From positions 11,299,001-11,363,000 of the forward strand of contig CM034398.1 in the NCBI GenBank assembly GCA_019925095.2: a DNA stretch of 64,000 bases. The letters run 5' to 3'. The stretch is from Dendrolimus kikuchii. Taxonomy: Eukaryota > Arthropoda > Insecta > Lepidoptera > Lasiocampidae. Shown one piece after another: positions 44,170-56,200 of the stretch; the stretch's first letter is position 1, and each line of letters opens with the position of its first letter. Position numbers and translations under genes: made by a program. The notes beneath the pieces were generated by a model. That model ran no database searches. It was not told where the DNA came from and saw only the letters and a list, made by a program, of their open reading frames with translations.

Positions 44170-47100
44170 ATGATTCCTAAATTGAAAATTATAAACTTAA
44201 TGTTATTAATAACGCTCACAGCATTTAGTGCGAAAAATGAAAACAGTGTATCTTCAGCAAAACAAAACAATAAATACGCTGGTGAAAAGTTTCCTACTAA
44301 ATATTTGTATCCAGATTACAGAGGTTTCTCGGTTCACGATATAGATTACTACTTACGTGCAACTAAACGAACTATTAATTATTTTTCAAAATTTCCCAAT
44401 GATACCGATGTGAATACGGCTACCGGTGTGTTTTATGTAAAAGGTAAGGCATTTCCTTGGTGTGATCTACCGTCTGCTTGACATATATATTATTACTAGC
44501 TTCTGCCCGCGACTTCGTCCGCGTGGAATAGTAAAAAAAAAGTAAGTTAAAAAAACCCCCGATTTTGAAACATTCTTCATTGGTGCTCCGCTCCTATTGG
44601 TCTTAGCGTGATGATATATAGCCTATAGCCTTCCTCGATAAATGGGCTATCTAACACTGAAAGAATTTTTCAAATCAGACCAGTAAGTAGTTCCTGAGAT
44701 TAGCGCGTTCAATCAAACAATATATTAGTATATTTGGCTACAACACTAATACTTACATTTTAAATATCGCGATATCTTTTGAATGAAACCTCCGAATTGA
44801 ATAATTCAAAAAGTTCTGGAAAGGTATTGAATTCGTCTTGAATATGGAGTAATTTATTTTGATAAGGATTAATACCAAGGTACAAAATAAAGAGTTTTTG
44901 AAGCGACGGCATTTTAATTATTTAAAAAAATAAAAGAAAACACTTATTGTGAGATAACTACAATAGTTAGACATATGGTTACGGGATATTTTATGTAGAC
45001 AATTAAATGTTCTGTAAAGTGGTAGTACATTGTTTTGTTCTATAATCAATAGTTTTCGCAGCGCACGCCGTGTAAGGATTTTTTTGGGTCATTTTTTTAC
45101 ACCTTGGTTTACATTATTGGACTTTTAGTAAGGATCCCTATTTAAAAAAAAAATATACATACATACATACATACATACATAACTTCACGCCAGTTCCCTC
45201 GTGGGGTAGGCACGAACAACAGAGTGCCATTTAGGCTTATTCTTACACACCTCACTTGCCTCTTTGACATTCATAACTCTTGTCATGCAAGCTCGTCAAA
45301 AAAAATATAATATAGCCTATAGCCTTCCTCGATAAATGTACTATTCAACACTAAAAGAATTTTTCAAATCGGACCAGCGGTTCCTGAGATTAGCGCGTTT
45401 AAACAAACAAACAAACAAACTCTTCAGCTTTATAATATTAGTATAGATTTACACAACCTACACAAACTTCGGATTTTTATACTAGGAACCACGGAAAAAG
45501 ATATCTTTCATGTAGGAACTATTCCATTTTCGGCATAAAAGTATATTAATTCAATCCTAGCAGAAGGTGATGTCAGGAGCCTTAAGAACAGACGAGCTTG
45601 CATGACAAGAGTTATGAATGTCAAAGAGGCAAGTGAGGTGTGTAAGAATAAGCCTAAATGGCACTCTGTTGTTCGTGCCTACCCCGCAAGGGAACTGGCG
45701 TGAAGTTATGTATGTATGTATGTATGTAATTCAATCCTTAGATCATAACACATTATATATCTATGATTCAACCTCTCGATCAGTAATGCACAGCGTAGCA
45801 ATGCAGCTAGCCTTATATTTTCATGGTCTCATTCATATAGTTAGAGTTAGTTTGTAGGCTTCTGTAAGAACCCTAAAAAAGCCTACAAGCTTACTCTAAT
45901 TTAATATGAATAAGATCGTCGGTATTTTTAATTCTAATTGGGCATCACTGGAATCCACTCTAGATTTTTCTGTTGTATATGGTTGTATCTATGTTACCCG
46001 TTACACTTAACCTTTTAGTTTGAGAATACATATTGTGTGTGTGTCTCGATTATTATACAAGCGATATTTTTTTCAGTAATACTTGCAGTAACTTTAAGGG
46101 ATTATGCTGATATTCTGAACATTTATCAAATTCGCGTCTTAAAAAACATAGTTGGCCTGAGTGATTATATTCTATCGCATTATATTTATATGCAAAAAGA
46201 ATTCGGTTGGGACGATATCGAACACAGAGGTAAATATGATTGACATCCAAATCAACTGATACAATATTTATTGGCGGGTTTTCATTTCATCACGATGTTT
46301 TCCTTTGTCGTTCGCACGTGGTAAATGTAACAATATGCATGTTAGGTGAGAAAACTGCCAAATAGTACATGCTTCCTGGTTAGGATTCGAACCGTCGTCA
46401 ATTGAAATGCGAGTTTTTAACGCTACTTGCGTTATTGTAATAAGCCGACATTATACGGCTCATTTCTACCTTTCAATGAATTAAACAAAGTGCTCCATAT
46501 ATTGAATACCGCCATGTTCTTTCAGTTCTATGCCTTTCAATTTGATTGATCTATCTAATATTAGCATTAGATAAAAATTGTTTTTGTCAAAATAAATTAC
46601 AAAATTTTACATTAGTTTCCAGGATATACCAACAAGATCGACCGTTTATGGTGTCCATAGAGCAATTTAACAGAAATAGGCTTAAGAAATGGCTGTTAAC
46701 ACATAGTACAATTAACGATTTTCTAGAACAAATGGATGACGTTAGTCTACCTAAAGAAACTTATGTGTGGTGCGTTTCTCATATGGACGCCTATTACTCG
46801 ACGTATACTTCAGGCAAGGTTTCATTTTAAACTTATTTTAATCCTTTTTTATAAACATGTCATGTCTGTATGTGCATTCAGCTCGTGTCAAACCATGTTA
46901 AATGGTTTTCACAGATGTTATGGTTTATAGTTATCAGTTAACACCGTTGTGGTCTTTTAAAAGTAATGTTTTGTAATTCATCATACTTAATAAAAAAAGT
47001 TATATTAGATAGATAGCAAATGCAATAAATCAAAAAGTGATAGTTTTTATTAAATTTAACTAGATATTTTCATACGAAATACATAAATGTTAAATATAAT

Positions 47101-50100
47101 TTTGTTTGAATACTTGTTTGTATATAATACTTATAATAATACTTGTAACAATACTTGTTTTGTTTGAATACTATCTATTTTAGGTTCTTTATATTCATGA
47201 AACTCGATAAATAAATACTTCTGATATTGGGGATGAATACAAGATAATCATTATTCCTTATTGATATAGATACTGATTCAAGGGTACGCGAAGACGCATG
47301 GAAAGCTATGGTACATATATTACTGAAAGATTGTTCAATAATTATATTGTATTTTTTGCAGATAAGTGTTTGTCTCGTATATCGTTAAATGCCGAACCTA
47401 TTGACTATAAAAAGTTATCGCAATGTAAACAAGACGAAGAGTGTATGAAGCAAGTTGAAACTACTCCATCTGTTGCATATGCCCTCAGTCATAGGTAAAG
47501 TCCTTTCAATATTTGTCACGAATCATGAAAAGATCAGGATTTTAATTTGAATTAAATAAAGAGGTAGGCATAACCGTTCATTAAATAGTTAACTTCGTTA
47601 ATCGCTAATCCGCTACTGAAAAAGTTAACTTCGTTAAAAGTTAAAGCATTGCATTTCATAAAATTTAACGCAAGTTAACGTTAATCGTTAATCCGTTAAC
47701 ACGTGATAAAAATTGCATCTTCTTACAAAAACTGTTGGTTCTGAAAGTTAGCAGGTTAGAAACAAAACAAAGACGGGTATAATTATTACAGTGTTTAATA
47801 TAGGCATGTTGACAAACAATGTTTTTTCATTAATTTGGATTAAGGTTTAGAATTTATTTTATTAAGATAGACTAGTTGCATTCTGGACGAAACACTAATT
47901 AGACGAACTAATTTTAAGACGATTTGATAGTAATATAATGACCAATTGCTATTTAGACGAATTGCTACATAGACCACTCACATCTTAGACGAAATGATAC
48001 TTACCCGTCCAATTTAGCTGTCAATTTAGTCATCTGGCATAATATGAATGCTCCCCTTCATGAACATTAATATGTTGAAGTTCTCGTCTGAAAGCGAGGC
48101 TCGTTTCGGTTGTAGTATATACTTACCCGTGGAGAAAAGACGTTCAACTGCAGCGCTTGAGAGTATAGCAGTATTATATTTAATAAACAGATTTGCGAAT
48201 ATCTGTTCCCCGAGGAATGCCGCATCATTTAACGAGTCTTTCGACTTAACGTCTAGCCACATTTTGACGAGACTTTGAGCTTTGCTCTTTAAACATTTGT
48301 TGCTGGATTAACGATTAACGGACTTTGGGAAATTTAATGGAAATTAACGAGTCCGTTAACATATTTTTAAGTTAACTTAAAAGTTAATCCGTTACTCGAA
48401 ATGTTAACTTCGTTTATTAACGATTAACGGATTAATGAGTTAATGCCCAGCTATGGAGGTAGGTATACGAATTGTAATGTATTGTATTGTCATTTGAGAC
48501 CCCACAAAGGTAGTTAAGTTTAAAGAATAGGTCTATGAATCCATTGTTAGAGTTGTCCTTTTGTATAGCAGTGAAGCGTGGTCTGTATTTGAGCGACACA
48601 AGCGAGAGCTATTCACATTAATATGCTGTGTTTGATGTGTGGAGTCAAGCGGTAGGACCGCGTTAGCAACTCGCGTCTTCGCGGCAACCTTCATAATAAT
48701 CTGCGACATAGCAACAAAGTGTAAGAGAGTCGACTTCGCTCGTACAACCATGTTTTACGAAAATCTGCTAGTTATGTGAGGAACTCAATTATATGCCATT
48801 ATGATTTAATTTTGACGCTAGAAGATGACATACATACATAACTTCACTCCAGTTGACGTTGACGTAGAAGATGACGAATTGTATATACTGTTCGCTAATC
48901 TTGAAACATTACATTGGTTTCAACAGTTTCTAATATTATTTTATTTTAAGTCTCTTTTTTTGTTATAGGTTGTTTTATTTGAGCTTATCAAAATATGTTT
49001 ACCGTTGTAACGTATTTACGCAGAAAAAAACCAATGACTTGATAGATATGATGTGCGCTCAAATGTACCGGGAGTCTGTTTACATTGCTCGCCGTGGATA
49101 TTTCGCAAGGGATATGTTTTTGGAACATAGTACGTATTGTTATAATTTTAAACTTTCATACACAATAGTCGTTTATTTCTAAAATTCTAATTGGTTATAT
49201 GTACTGTACATATAATCAATTAGAATTTTAGAAATCGACGAGTCTGGCACCTGGAAGTTTAAGTGACAAACGCTTATTGACACATTTAGAAATTCATAGA
49301 TTCTCGTTGATACATATTTATTTACGAGATCTGCAAATGGTAGCTAAAGATGATATCGATATTATGTTTCTAAATTTATGTTTGTAGACGATTATTATCA
49401 TGATTATCTATTCGCGGACGTAGGTACCTAGACTTTTAATCCTTTTAAGTGTGGAAGTAAATTATGTATTAGATGAATATTTATGGAATAGGATTATTAT
49501 TTCATTCACAATGAGAATCTAAAGATGAACGTAGGCTACTTTATATTTGGAAAAGTGTAGAATACGGAGTCTTACAAAAAGCGGACGAAGGATGATAATG
49601 GATACTGCCTGCATTTGTTTTCTGTTACGTAAATAGGTAACAATCATGTGCTGTGAAGGAAACCAAACTGACTGGTTTTGTGTGGATATTAGATTGTCCC
49701 TTTTCACGGTTTTGAACACGAAAAACGGAATGCCGGGTTCGATTCGTCATTCGCTGTGGCTGTCAAGCATCGGAATATATCTTACGATTATCCATAATGC
49801 AAATGTAATTTGCTTAGCTTGAGGACAAAACAATGTGTGTAAATTATTGTTAATATTATTAATTTTTAGTCGCTTTGTGTGGTACAATGGGATATGAGGA
49901 ATTCTTCAGACGGCCCTGGTTCTTAAAAGCAGCAAGCTGGGTGGATGACATAGGTTGCGTACGCGAATTCTACAATTTTGACATCAATCGTTCACGTATA
50001 ATTACCGAAGAGGCCGTAACACCGAGGAAAAGGGAGATTGCTGCTCACCAAAATCATTATTATTTAACCAGGAAATGTCACAAACATACAATGGCGGTTG

Positions 50101-50171
50101 GTGTTGCTGCACTTGCCCAAGGAGTGAGGCATAGTGTTAACTTGATGAAAACTCACTTGTTTTCACTCTGA
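44170..50171 (+). CDS. Secreted UPF0764/C16orf89-like protein, 406 aa, 6 exons
   Basis: Exons: 44170-44443, 46077-46229, 46616-46813, 47362-47494, 48969-49129, 49870-50171, giving 1221 nt or 406 codons plus stop; all phases agree. Start ATG 44170 opens a signal peptide (KIINLMLLITLTAFSA). A cysteine-bearing middle follows (CKQDEECMKQ), and then the segment I recognise from C16orf89 proteins: AYALSHRLFYLSLSK, DMMCAQMYRESVYIARRGYF, and FLEHIALCGTMGYEEFFRRPW across the last splice. The end is AVGVAALAQGVRHSVNL. Human C16orf89 is secreted and of unclear function. All introns are GT-AG except intron 3, which only keeps frame with a GC donor at 46814 (CAG/GCAAGG). The exon 3 acceptor could also be a few bases on (TTTCCAG), but only 46615 keeps the phase. 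Confidence 0.82.
44495..44732 (-). mobile_element. Helitron-like (Lep1-type) repeat in intron 1
   Basis: Begins ACTAGCTTCTGCCCGCGACT, includes TAGCCTATAGCCTTCCTCG and ends with TATTAGTATA. Among the commonest lepidopteran short repeats; related to 45308-45449 and 50533-50838. Confidence 0.65.
45156..45299 (-). repeat. Family A repeat, inverted copy with TACA tail
   Basis: A TACA microsatellite, then AACTTCACGCCAGTTCCCTC to CATGCAAGCTCGTC. Nearly exact reverse complement of 45588-45728, in the same intron. Confidence 0.75.
45308..45449 (-). mobile_element. Helitron-like repeat fragment
   Basis: Shares TATAGCCTTCCTCGATAAAT and CCTGAGATTAGCGCG with 44495-44732 and ends AATATTAGTATAGAT after a CAAA run. 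Confidence 0.6.
45557..45728 (+). repeat. Family A repeat, forward copy
   Basis: Starts CTAGCAGAAGGTGATGTCAG and ends in ATGT units. With 45156-45299 it forms an inverted pair about 290 bp apart in intron 1 of the C16orf89-like gene. Confidence 0.75.
45824..45919. mobile_element. Hairpin MITE (family F), about 96 bp
   Basis: TCTCATTCATATAGTTAGAG through TTGTAGGCTT is mirrored by AAGCCTACAAGCTTACTCT to ATATGAATAAGA. Same family as 52231-52335. Intron 1 of the C16orf89-like gene. Confidence 0.7.
46264..46462 (-). repeat. tRNA-derived SINE (family D)
   Basis: Shares GTAACAATATGCATGTTAG with the body of 41039-41326 and carries a B-box-like GGATTCGAACC. Intron 2 of the C16orf89-like gene. Confidence 0.6.
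47569..48455 (-). mobile_element. Internally deleted hAT element with 8-bp target duplication
   Basis: Flanked by the perfect direct repeat GAGGTAGG (47561-47568 and 48456-48463), the 8-bp duplication expected of hAT elements. Ends CATAACCGTTCATTAA and, inverted, CATAGCTGGGCATTAA. The subterminal zones are full of GTTAAC and GATTAACG words on both sides, likely transposase-binding repeats. It keeps only the end of a transposase. Intron 4 of the C16orf89-like gene, on the opposite strand. Confidence 0.85.
48026..48262 (-). pseudogene. hAT transposase C-terminal dimerisation domain fragment
   Basis: A 78-aa open frame with SSAAVERLFSTGKYILQPKR and LSDENFNILMFMKG, the hAT dimerisation signature. 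The catalytic and zinc-finger parts are deleted, so it could only act, if at all, as a partial dimerising peptide. Confidence 0.8.
49175..49235. repeat. 61-bp near-perfect palindrome in intron 5
   Basis: Arms of 30 bp (ATTTCTAAAATTCTAATT, then a GTTATATGTAC end) with one mismatch and a single central base. It could extrude as a cruciform or fold as an RNA hairpin. It lies 45 nt beyond the exon ending at 49129. Confidence 0.85.
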
Positions 50172-50282
50172 CATCCACGTGTACAATTTCAGGACGACAG
50201 GAAACGATACAGACGATTTTCATACAAAACGGAATTATTATAGCAAAGCCAGAAACAGCTTATTTTTATTTTTTTATTGTGA

Positions 50283-50370
50283 AGCTGGCAAATAGCCAGA
50301 AGGCCCACTTTAATTAAAAGTGGTTAAGGTCACCTATAGACGTTTGCAACAATACCAGGGTCGAAGTTGC
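50283..50370 (+). repeat. Family E repeat, short copy
   Basis: AAGGCCCACTTTAATTAAAAG and AATACCAGGGTCGAAGTTGCC match the pattern at 42070-42290. It lies just downstream of the C16orf89-like stop. Confidence 0.5.
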
Positions 50371-50532
50371 CAGTTTTATGACAATTAAAATTTTGTTATA
50401 CCTTTTTTATTAATATGACTATTACACCTATATAACTGGAGCTGCAGAAAAAAAATAAAATAGCTTGTTTAGACTGTTCAAAAGCTTACATCTTATTGTA
50501 TAATACAATACAATCACTTTGCTTTATTGGCT

Positions 50533-50838
50533 ACTAGCAGATGCCCGCGACTTCGTCCGCGTGGTGCGGTTTTTTAACTATCCCTCGGGAACTCTTTAAT
50601 TTTTCGGGATCAAAAGTATCCTATATGTTGACCAGGGATATAAGCTACCACCGTACAAAATTTCATTGAAATCGGTCCCGTCATTTCGGAGATTAACCGG
50701 TACAAACAGAGAAACAAAAAAATTGAAAAAATCTAAATTAGTTCTATTTCACTTCTTACATCCCCCTGACTCAGTTTTTAGCATTTTTTTTCATTGTATG
50801 GAAATTTGACCTCTACAATTTTATTATATGTATAGATA
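50533..50838 (-). mobile_element. Helitron-like (Lep1-type) repeat
   Basis: Begins ACTAGCAGATGCCCGCGACT and runs through GGGATCAAAAGTATCCTAT to TTATATGTATAGAT. Confidence 0.65.
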
Positions 50839-51142
50839 GGTATTACATACATATTAGTTATAATTAAAATAGTGGCAGATTTACACATTTGCCGCCAGGC
50901 GGCTATTCGAATTTTGTCGCTTCTACCAACCTCTGCAATTCGATACCTTTGTTCACATGATATATTTTTTTAATATTCTCGCCCTTCGGACAGGCATCAC
51001 CCCTAACATAGTCACGGAAATTGATCAGATCTTTTATAACTAGGTGGTCTTTTCTAAATCGCGTATTTATAATATATTATATTATTAACTTATATTATTT
51101 ACGTATTTATACTTATTTCAAGTCAGACCTTAAATCTAGCTT

Positions 51143-51174
<32 letters not shown>
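51143..51174. repeat. TA dinucleotide microsatellite
   Basis: About 15 TA units. Confidence 0.9.
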
Positions 51175-51178
<4 letters not shown>

Positions 51179-51278
51179 CGCGTACTATTGCGCTTTAGCG
51201 CCTCCTTTACTAATGTGTGCAAAAACTAGTTACATTTCTTTTGTCAATGAAATTGGAACTTTATGATTTGTGCACTTT

Positions 51279-51631
51279 AAATTGCTTTTAGTGATACGAT
51301 CGTCTATTGTTTTTAATACTTAAACTTCTTGAACTGTATCGTAATGTTATGCAATAAAGTATTCTATTCTAGTACTAACAGTCATACTAATTATGGGATT
51401 TTTCCCTTTTGGAGTAGTAACTATAGTTACTACTACTACTACTACTACTACTAGTAACTATAGTTACTACTACTACTACTACTACTAGTAACTATAGTTA
51501 CTACTCCTTTTTCCCATAATTAGTATGACTGTTAGTACTACAATAGAATACTTTATTGTATAACGTTAAGATACAGTTCAAGAAGTTTAAGTATTAAAAA
51601 CAATAGACGATCGTATCACTAAAAGCAATTT
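51279..51631. mobile_element. 353-bp foldback element with a CTA/TAG-rich centre
   Basis: Arms of about 140 bp, inverted and nearly identical: left starts AAATTGCTTTTAGTGATACG, right ends CGTATCACTAAAAGCAATTT. The centre has two to three copies of AGTAACTATAGTTACTACTA with TAC runs, itself palindromic. No coding capacity; a MITE or foldback element is the likeliest reading. Confidence 0.8.
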
Positions 51632-52230
51632 CTTCCAGACAATCTTAGGATGCATTAGAAAAACTTGTGAAACATGTGGGCTTTATATTTTACGATTTAC
51701 AACGCTGTAAATTGTAGAAAAAACTATTTAAGTGGTGAAACATATTATTGGACCTAATATTTTCTGTAAGACTAATATAAACCCCTTAATTTTTGTAAAA
51801 CATAGAAAAAATTGCCTCAAATCTGCCGCCCCTAAAATCTGCCTTTAAACTTTACCACTCTCCAGCCTACTCAGCCTGTTGGTAAATCTGAGACTAATAA
51901 TCATATAATGTGATCGTTTATGGAACAACGATGACTACTTTCAATATCTAAATGTACTGTTCTCAGAAGTATTGATATCAAAGCATTTAGATTTTTTGTA
52001 TGAGCATGGAAGAAGTATACTATGTATTTTCAATGGTATGAATAGAAAAGAAACGTTGTGTAATTGTTAAACAAAAATTTATTTGATTCTTTAGTTACAC
52101 TAACATATACAGCGTTGTAATGGAAAATCATTATAAAAATAAATAAATAAGAAAATAATTATATTTATTTTACAATTATTTCATGATCTGATTGTACTTA
52201 TTTTCACCATTTTATTAACATAAATGTGGT

Positions 52231-52335
52231 CTTTCTGTCTTATTCATAGAGAGTTAGAGTAAGTTTGAACGCTTCTTTAAATACCATAAAAAAGCGTTCA
52301 AACTTATTCTATCTTTCTATGAATAAGACCATTTA
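52231..52335. mobile_element. Hairpin MITE (family F), about 105 bp
   Basis: GGTCTTTCTGTCTTATTCAT to GTTTGAACGCTT is mirrored by AAGCGTTCAAACTTATTCTA to TGAATAAGACC. Same family as 45824-45919. Confidence 0.75.
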
Positions 52336-53004
52336 TTTATATTTAAATAAAGGTCAATTTAAATAAAATCTGACTGGATTTTCATTTAAACATAACATAA
52401 AACTCGCAGTTATAAAGATATTTTAAATTAATTAATTTCAGATCATTAATTAGATCTTAACCTAATCAGACAATTGTTTCAAAAATATATAATTAAATTT
52501 TTTATATCATAGTTAATATAAATTTTAATTCTTTGTAAGGCACATATTTGATATTCGTATTAAATTAATGACTCTTATAAACTGGCGTTGGTACAATTTT
52601 ATTTAAGGCTAAATATGTATAGTAATTAGGTCTCATTTGTGTGCCATAAAGAATGACTGAGGCACTTTCGTAGTACGATCAACTAATATCACATAAATTT
52701 TCCATAACCCCCTTCACACATACCAAGATATCAATAGGGGAGCACACACATGTATCAATAAATTCTAATATTTTTACGCATAAAAGTGCAAGCGTTAAAA
52801 TAACATCTTATTATCTGACTTTTAAAACATAATAGAAATAATTTTAATTCGTTTTCTAACAATAATAATTATTAATGTGCTGTTGTTCTTGTACCTACTT
52901 ATAGATACGCTCGTACAAAATCTATTCTTTCATAAAAATTATCTGAGTTGATTTGTCAGTCTGCCCCCCCTATTGTTACACGAAAAAAGATACTAGGTTT
53001 GGAA

Positions 53005-53070
53005 CTGGGCATCATTGAGATATAACATGTTATATGATCTAAGTGGGGCTTACTATAGACCAGATGAGAC
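53005..53070. repeat. Short repeat shared with 62300-62365
   Basis: CATTGAGATATAACATG and TATATGATCTAAG occur in both places. Confidence 0.5.
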
Positions 53071-53289
53071 ATTTTGTTAAAAAAAATACTATTTCACGCC
53101 AGTAAAACTTAAATCCTTAAATAACACTACTCTAATTTAAGGACCCGGGAACAGAGAGTGGGGTTGGCTTTGTGATTCTCTTTTTCTTATTACCACTCTA
53201 ATTTGGCGAGAGTCCGAAAATTAGCGTAGCGCATAATCGCTTTAGGTGAAAAAGTGTCTCCATTGCTGACTGATGAATGTGTTACCATT

Positions 53290-56200
53290 TTATCGCCTGT
53301 AAGGTGCCTTCCGATACCTCCCTCGTTCTTCTTCATCTCTAGTATCAAGATAGTGACTGAAGACAACTGCCCAAAGGTAGAGGTATAGACCTGCAATTAA
53401 TAATTATTCATTTTAAGCATATGTATAAGTATAATCTTAACTAACTGCTGCAATATATAAGAAAATCTTTTCGACTGGTTAAATATCGATGTTTTTAATA
53501 TAAGCCTTTTCAATAATAACTATTAGTTAGTATAATAAAACTACGTTTTAACGGTTTTAAGCGCGGTAATTTTATTTGATTTTGGTTTTCCGACGTTTCG
53601 GCCACTTTTCTTAAAACCGTTAAAACGTAGTTTTATTATGTATACAAGTCGCGAAAACTTAAGAAAAACTATTTTAGTAGTTTAAAAAACGACTAAAATA
53701 CTAAACAATTTTATTAATTTATAAATGTAAACAAATATAATCCATACTAATATAATCGAGGTATCTGTCTGTGTTAAAAAGAAATGACAAAATTTAAGTG
53801 AAAACTGGTATTTATGTGATGTATAAGGTACATAATAGTTTTTAGAATTTTTGTCCGTCTCAATTCAATTTCAATGAAAATTTTCGAGGTTTCATTTCAA
53901 ATTTTCATATAAATTCATATCGATCTTACAAGGTTAAGTGGATATGAATATAAAGTGCAGGTTCTGCGTGGACGATATCGTGGGCATAGTTAAAATTATT
54001 ATAAATATGTATGTAATTAAAATATATTTTATAAATCAATTAAAACATAGTACTAAATATTAATTTCGGAAAGAGGAATGGAGGCGACTTTCATTATTTA
54101 ATGTGTACATTATATACTTATATATTTTAAAAACTAAACTTAATGGTAGAAATAAAAGTTTTTTATCTTTATTTTATTTTATATAGGTATATTAATTTAT
54201 AAATTAATACAATAAAGGTAACCTAACTTATATTATATTCTACCTATAAACTTTTAAGTCGAATACTTAGCCTAAGTCACCGACTTCATTGGGTAAGGTT
54301 CTCAGAAGGCTGGCTATGCTACCTCGTTGGATCACCAGACTGGTCTATTGTCTGAGGTAGGAACCAGCCCTCTGCTCATGCGAAGAGTCAATGAGTCGTT
54401 TTCATATATACTTAGTATATTCAATTACCTTAAAATGACAAGGGAAGCTATTTTAAAATTATTTTTTTTGTCTAAAATATTATTATGGAATATTATAATA
54501 AATACTTTAATGCAATATAATAAGATTTGCCCGCGACATCGTCCACACTTGACAGGAAACGTAGATTACAGTTATTTTAATATGAATTCCAAAGATTGTC
54601 GTAAAAACCCGGGATCAGTAATGTTACTAAAGGTATGCATGACTACATCTGTTCTACTAAAGTTGTTTCATAAATATAGAAACTGTCATATTAGCAAGTC
54701 CTAATATCACGTGGGAATTTGGGAGATCCCGAGAAATACAAAAAGTCCCGGATTATATTGTTTTAATATCAATCGGATCTGAATCAGCTAATTTTTATGT
54801 ATAATACCCACTTTAAAACACTCCCGCTAAAATTACTGCGGGATTCCCGGAATATAAAGTATCGCATCACTTGAAAAATGACTTCTAATGAAATCGTATA
54901 GAAATCAGCTAATATTTATGCAATTTAACTAATTTAGACCCATTCCCGGGAAAATTCCCGCGAGATTCCCAGGATTAAAAACTTTGTGACTATAAGCCCA
55001 CATTAGACGGTTCACTTCTGTCCTTCAGTTTGGATGAATCAACTAAAGTGATCTATTTATATACGTCACTTTGGTTGATCTTGAATCATTTGATGTCATT
55101 GAATAGCGTTCAGCGCTTCGGTTCTGTGAATTTCAACCAAATTGATCTATCTAATATCAGCATTAGTACTAGAACATTGTCATATCTGGAATTCTTTTTC
55201 CATATAATGGAGCAGTGAAACGGTTTATGGAGAAAATTTGATAAAAAAAAATATTATGGATACTTACACAAATAAAGAAGTCCGCCTATGAGTACAATGG
55301 TTCCTAATATGTATTGGTCGTCTTTGTCGAGGAAATAGGTTATTGAGGTGTGCAGGACACTGATTAGCAGACCGACAGCTAACACTATTCCTAGCACAAC
55401 CCATGGCAGCATGAGCCATGATCGCCGCTGGAAAACAAAGATTTGTAATTTAGATCTTTTGCTATACACAATATAAGAAGAATAAGTCGTCGTGGTAGCG
55501 TAATGTTTAGCGCACGCGTCCCAAACTCATGCACTATTTATGCAATTTTCTGACCTAATGTGCATATTGTTACAATTACCATTTGCTAACAACGATAAAG
55601 GAAAACATCATGATGAAATCAACACATCGAGATAACCGATGTGTCAAACCCGCCAAGCCGCCTTAAATAAACGTGGGTATACTATCCGTTCCCCTGTAAA
55701 GGGCGGCCGGAGCCCAGCAGTGGGGCGTTTATGGGCTATTATTATTTATTATATATAATATAACAAGTTCTATATATATTATAATACTCGCAAGAGTCGA
55801 GGCATTGGCAAAGCTATTTTCCTACCGAAGTTAGATAGAAGGAATGTCGGGTTGTTTTTTGTACGTCTGAAGTGATACCAAACTAAGTATTTGATTGGGG
55901 TAAATCATTTGGGATAAATTTGCTCAATAGATCACAGTTAAGCAAGGATATGACCAAAAACATAAGATATTACGCAATAATTGCAGCTGAATAAAATATG
56001 TAGACCAAGTTCCAAGCAGAACCATATGTAAATCAGAACTCTGAAAGAGTTCTGATTTACATAACTACGCAAGTTCAATTGTAAAAACGTATCTTAAAAA
56101 TCTCTATCTTCGTGGTTTAAAAATGTTCTTACCGAAAATGACGTCTGATGGAAAGCAGTGTAAAAAAATTAAAAGTTTAAAGTACTTTAAAATTGTATAT

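Noticed and set aside
51420..51500. Regularly spaced repeats resembling a tiny CRISPR-like array
   Set aside because: The units are TAC runs and palindromic AGTAACTATAGTTAC blocks inside a foldback element in a eukaryotic genome; there are no spacers.
54327..54704. 125-codon plus-strand open frame
   Set aside because: AT-rich, no family features; it overlaps a Helitron scrap and CCCGGG repeat and lies within an intron of the opposite-strand gene.
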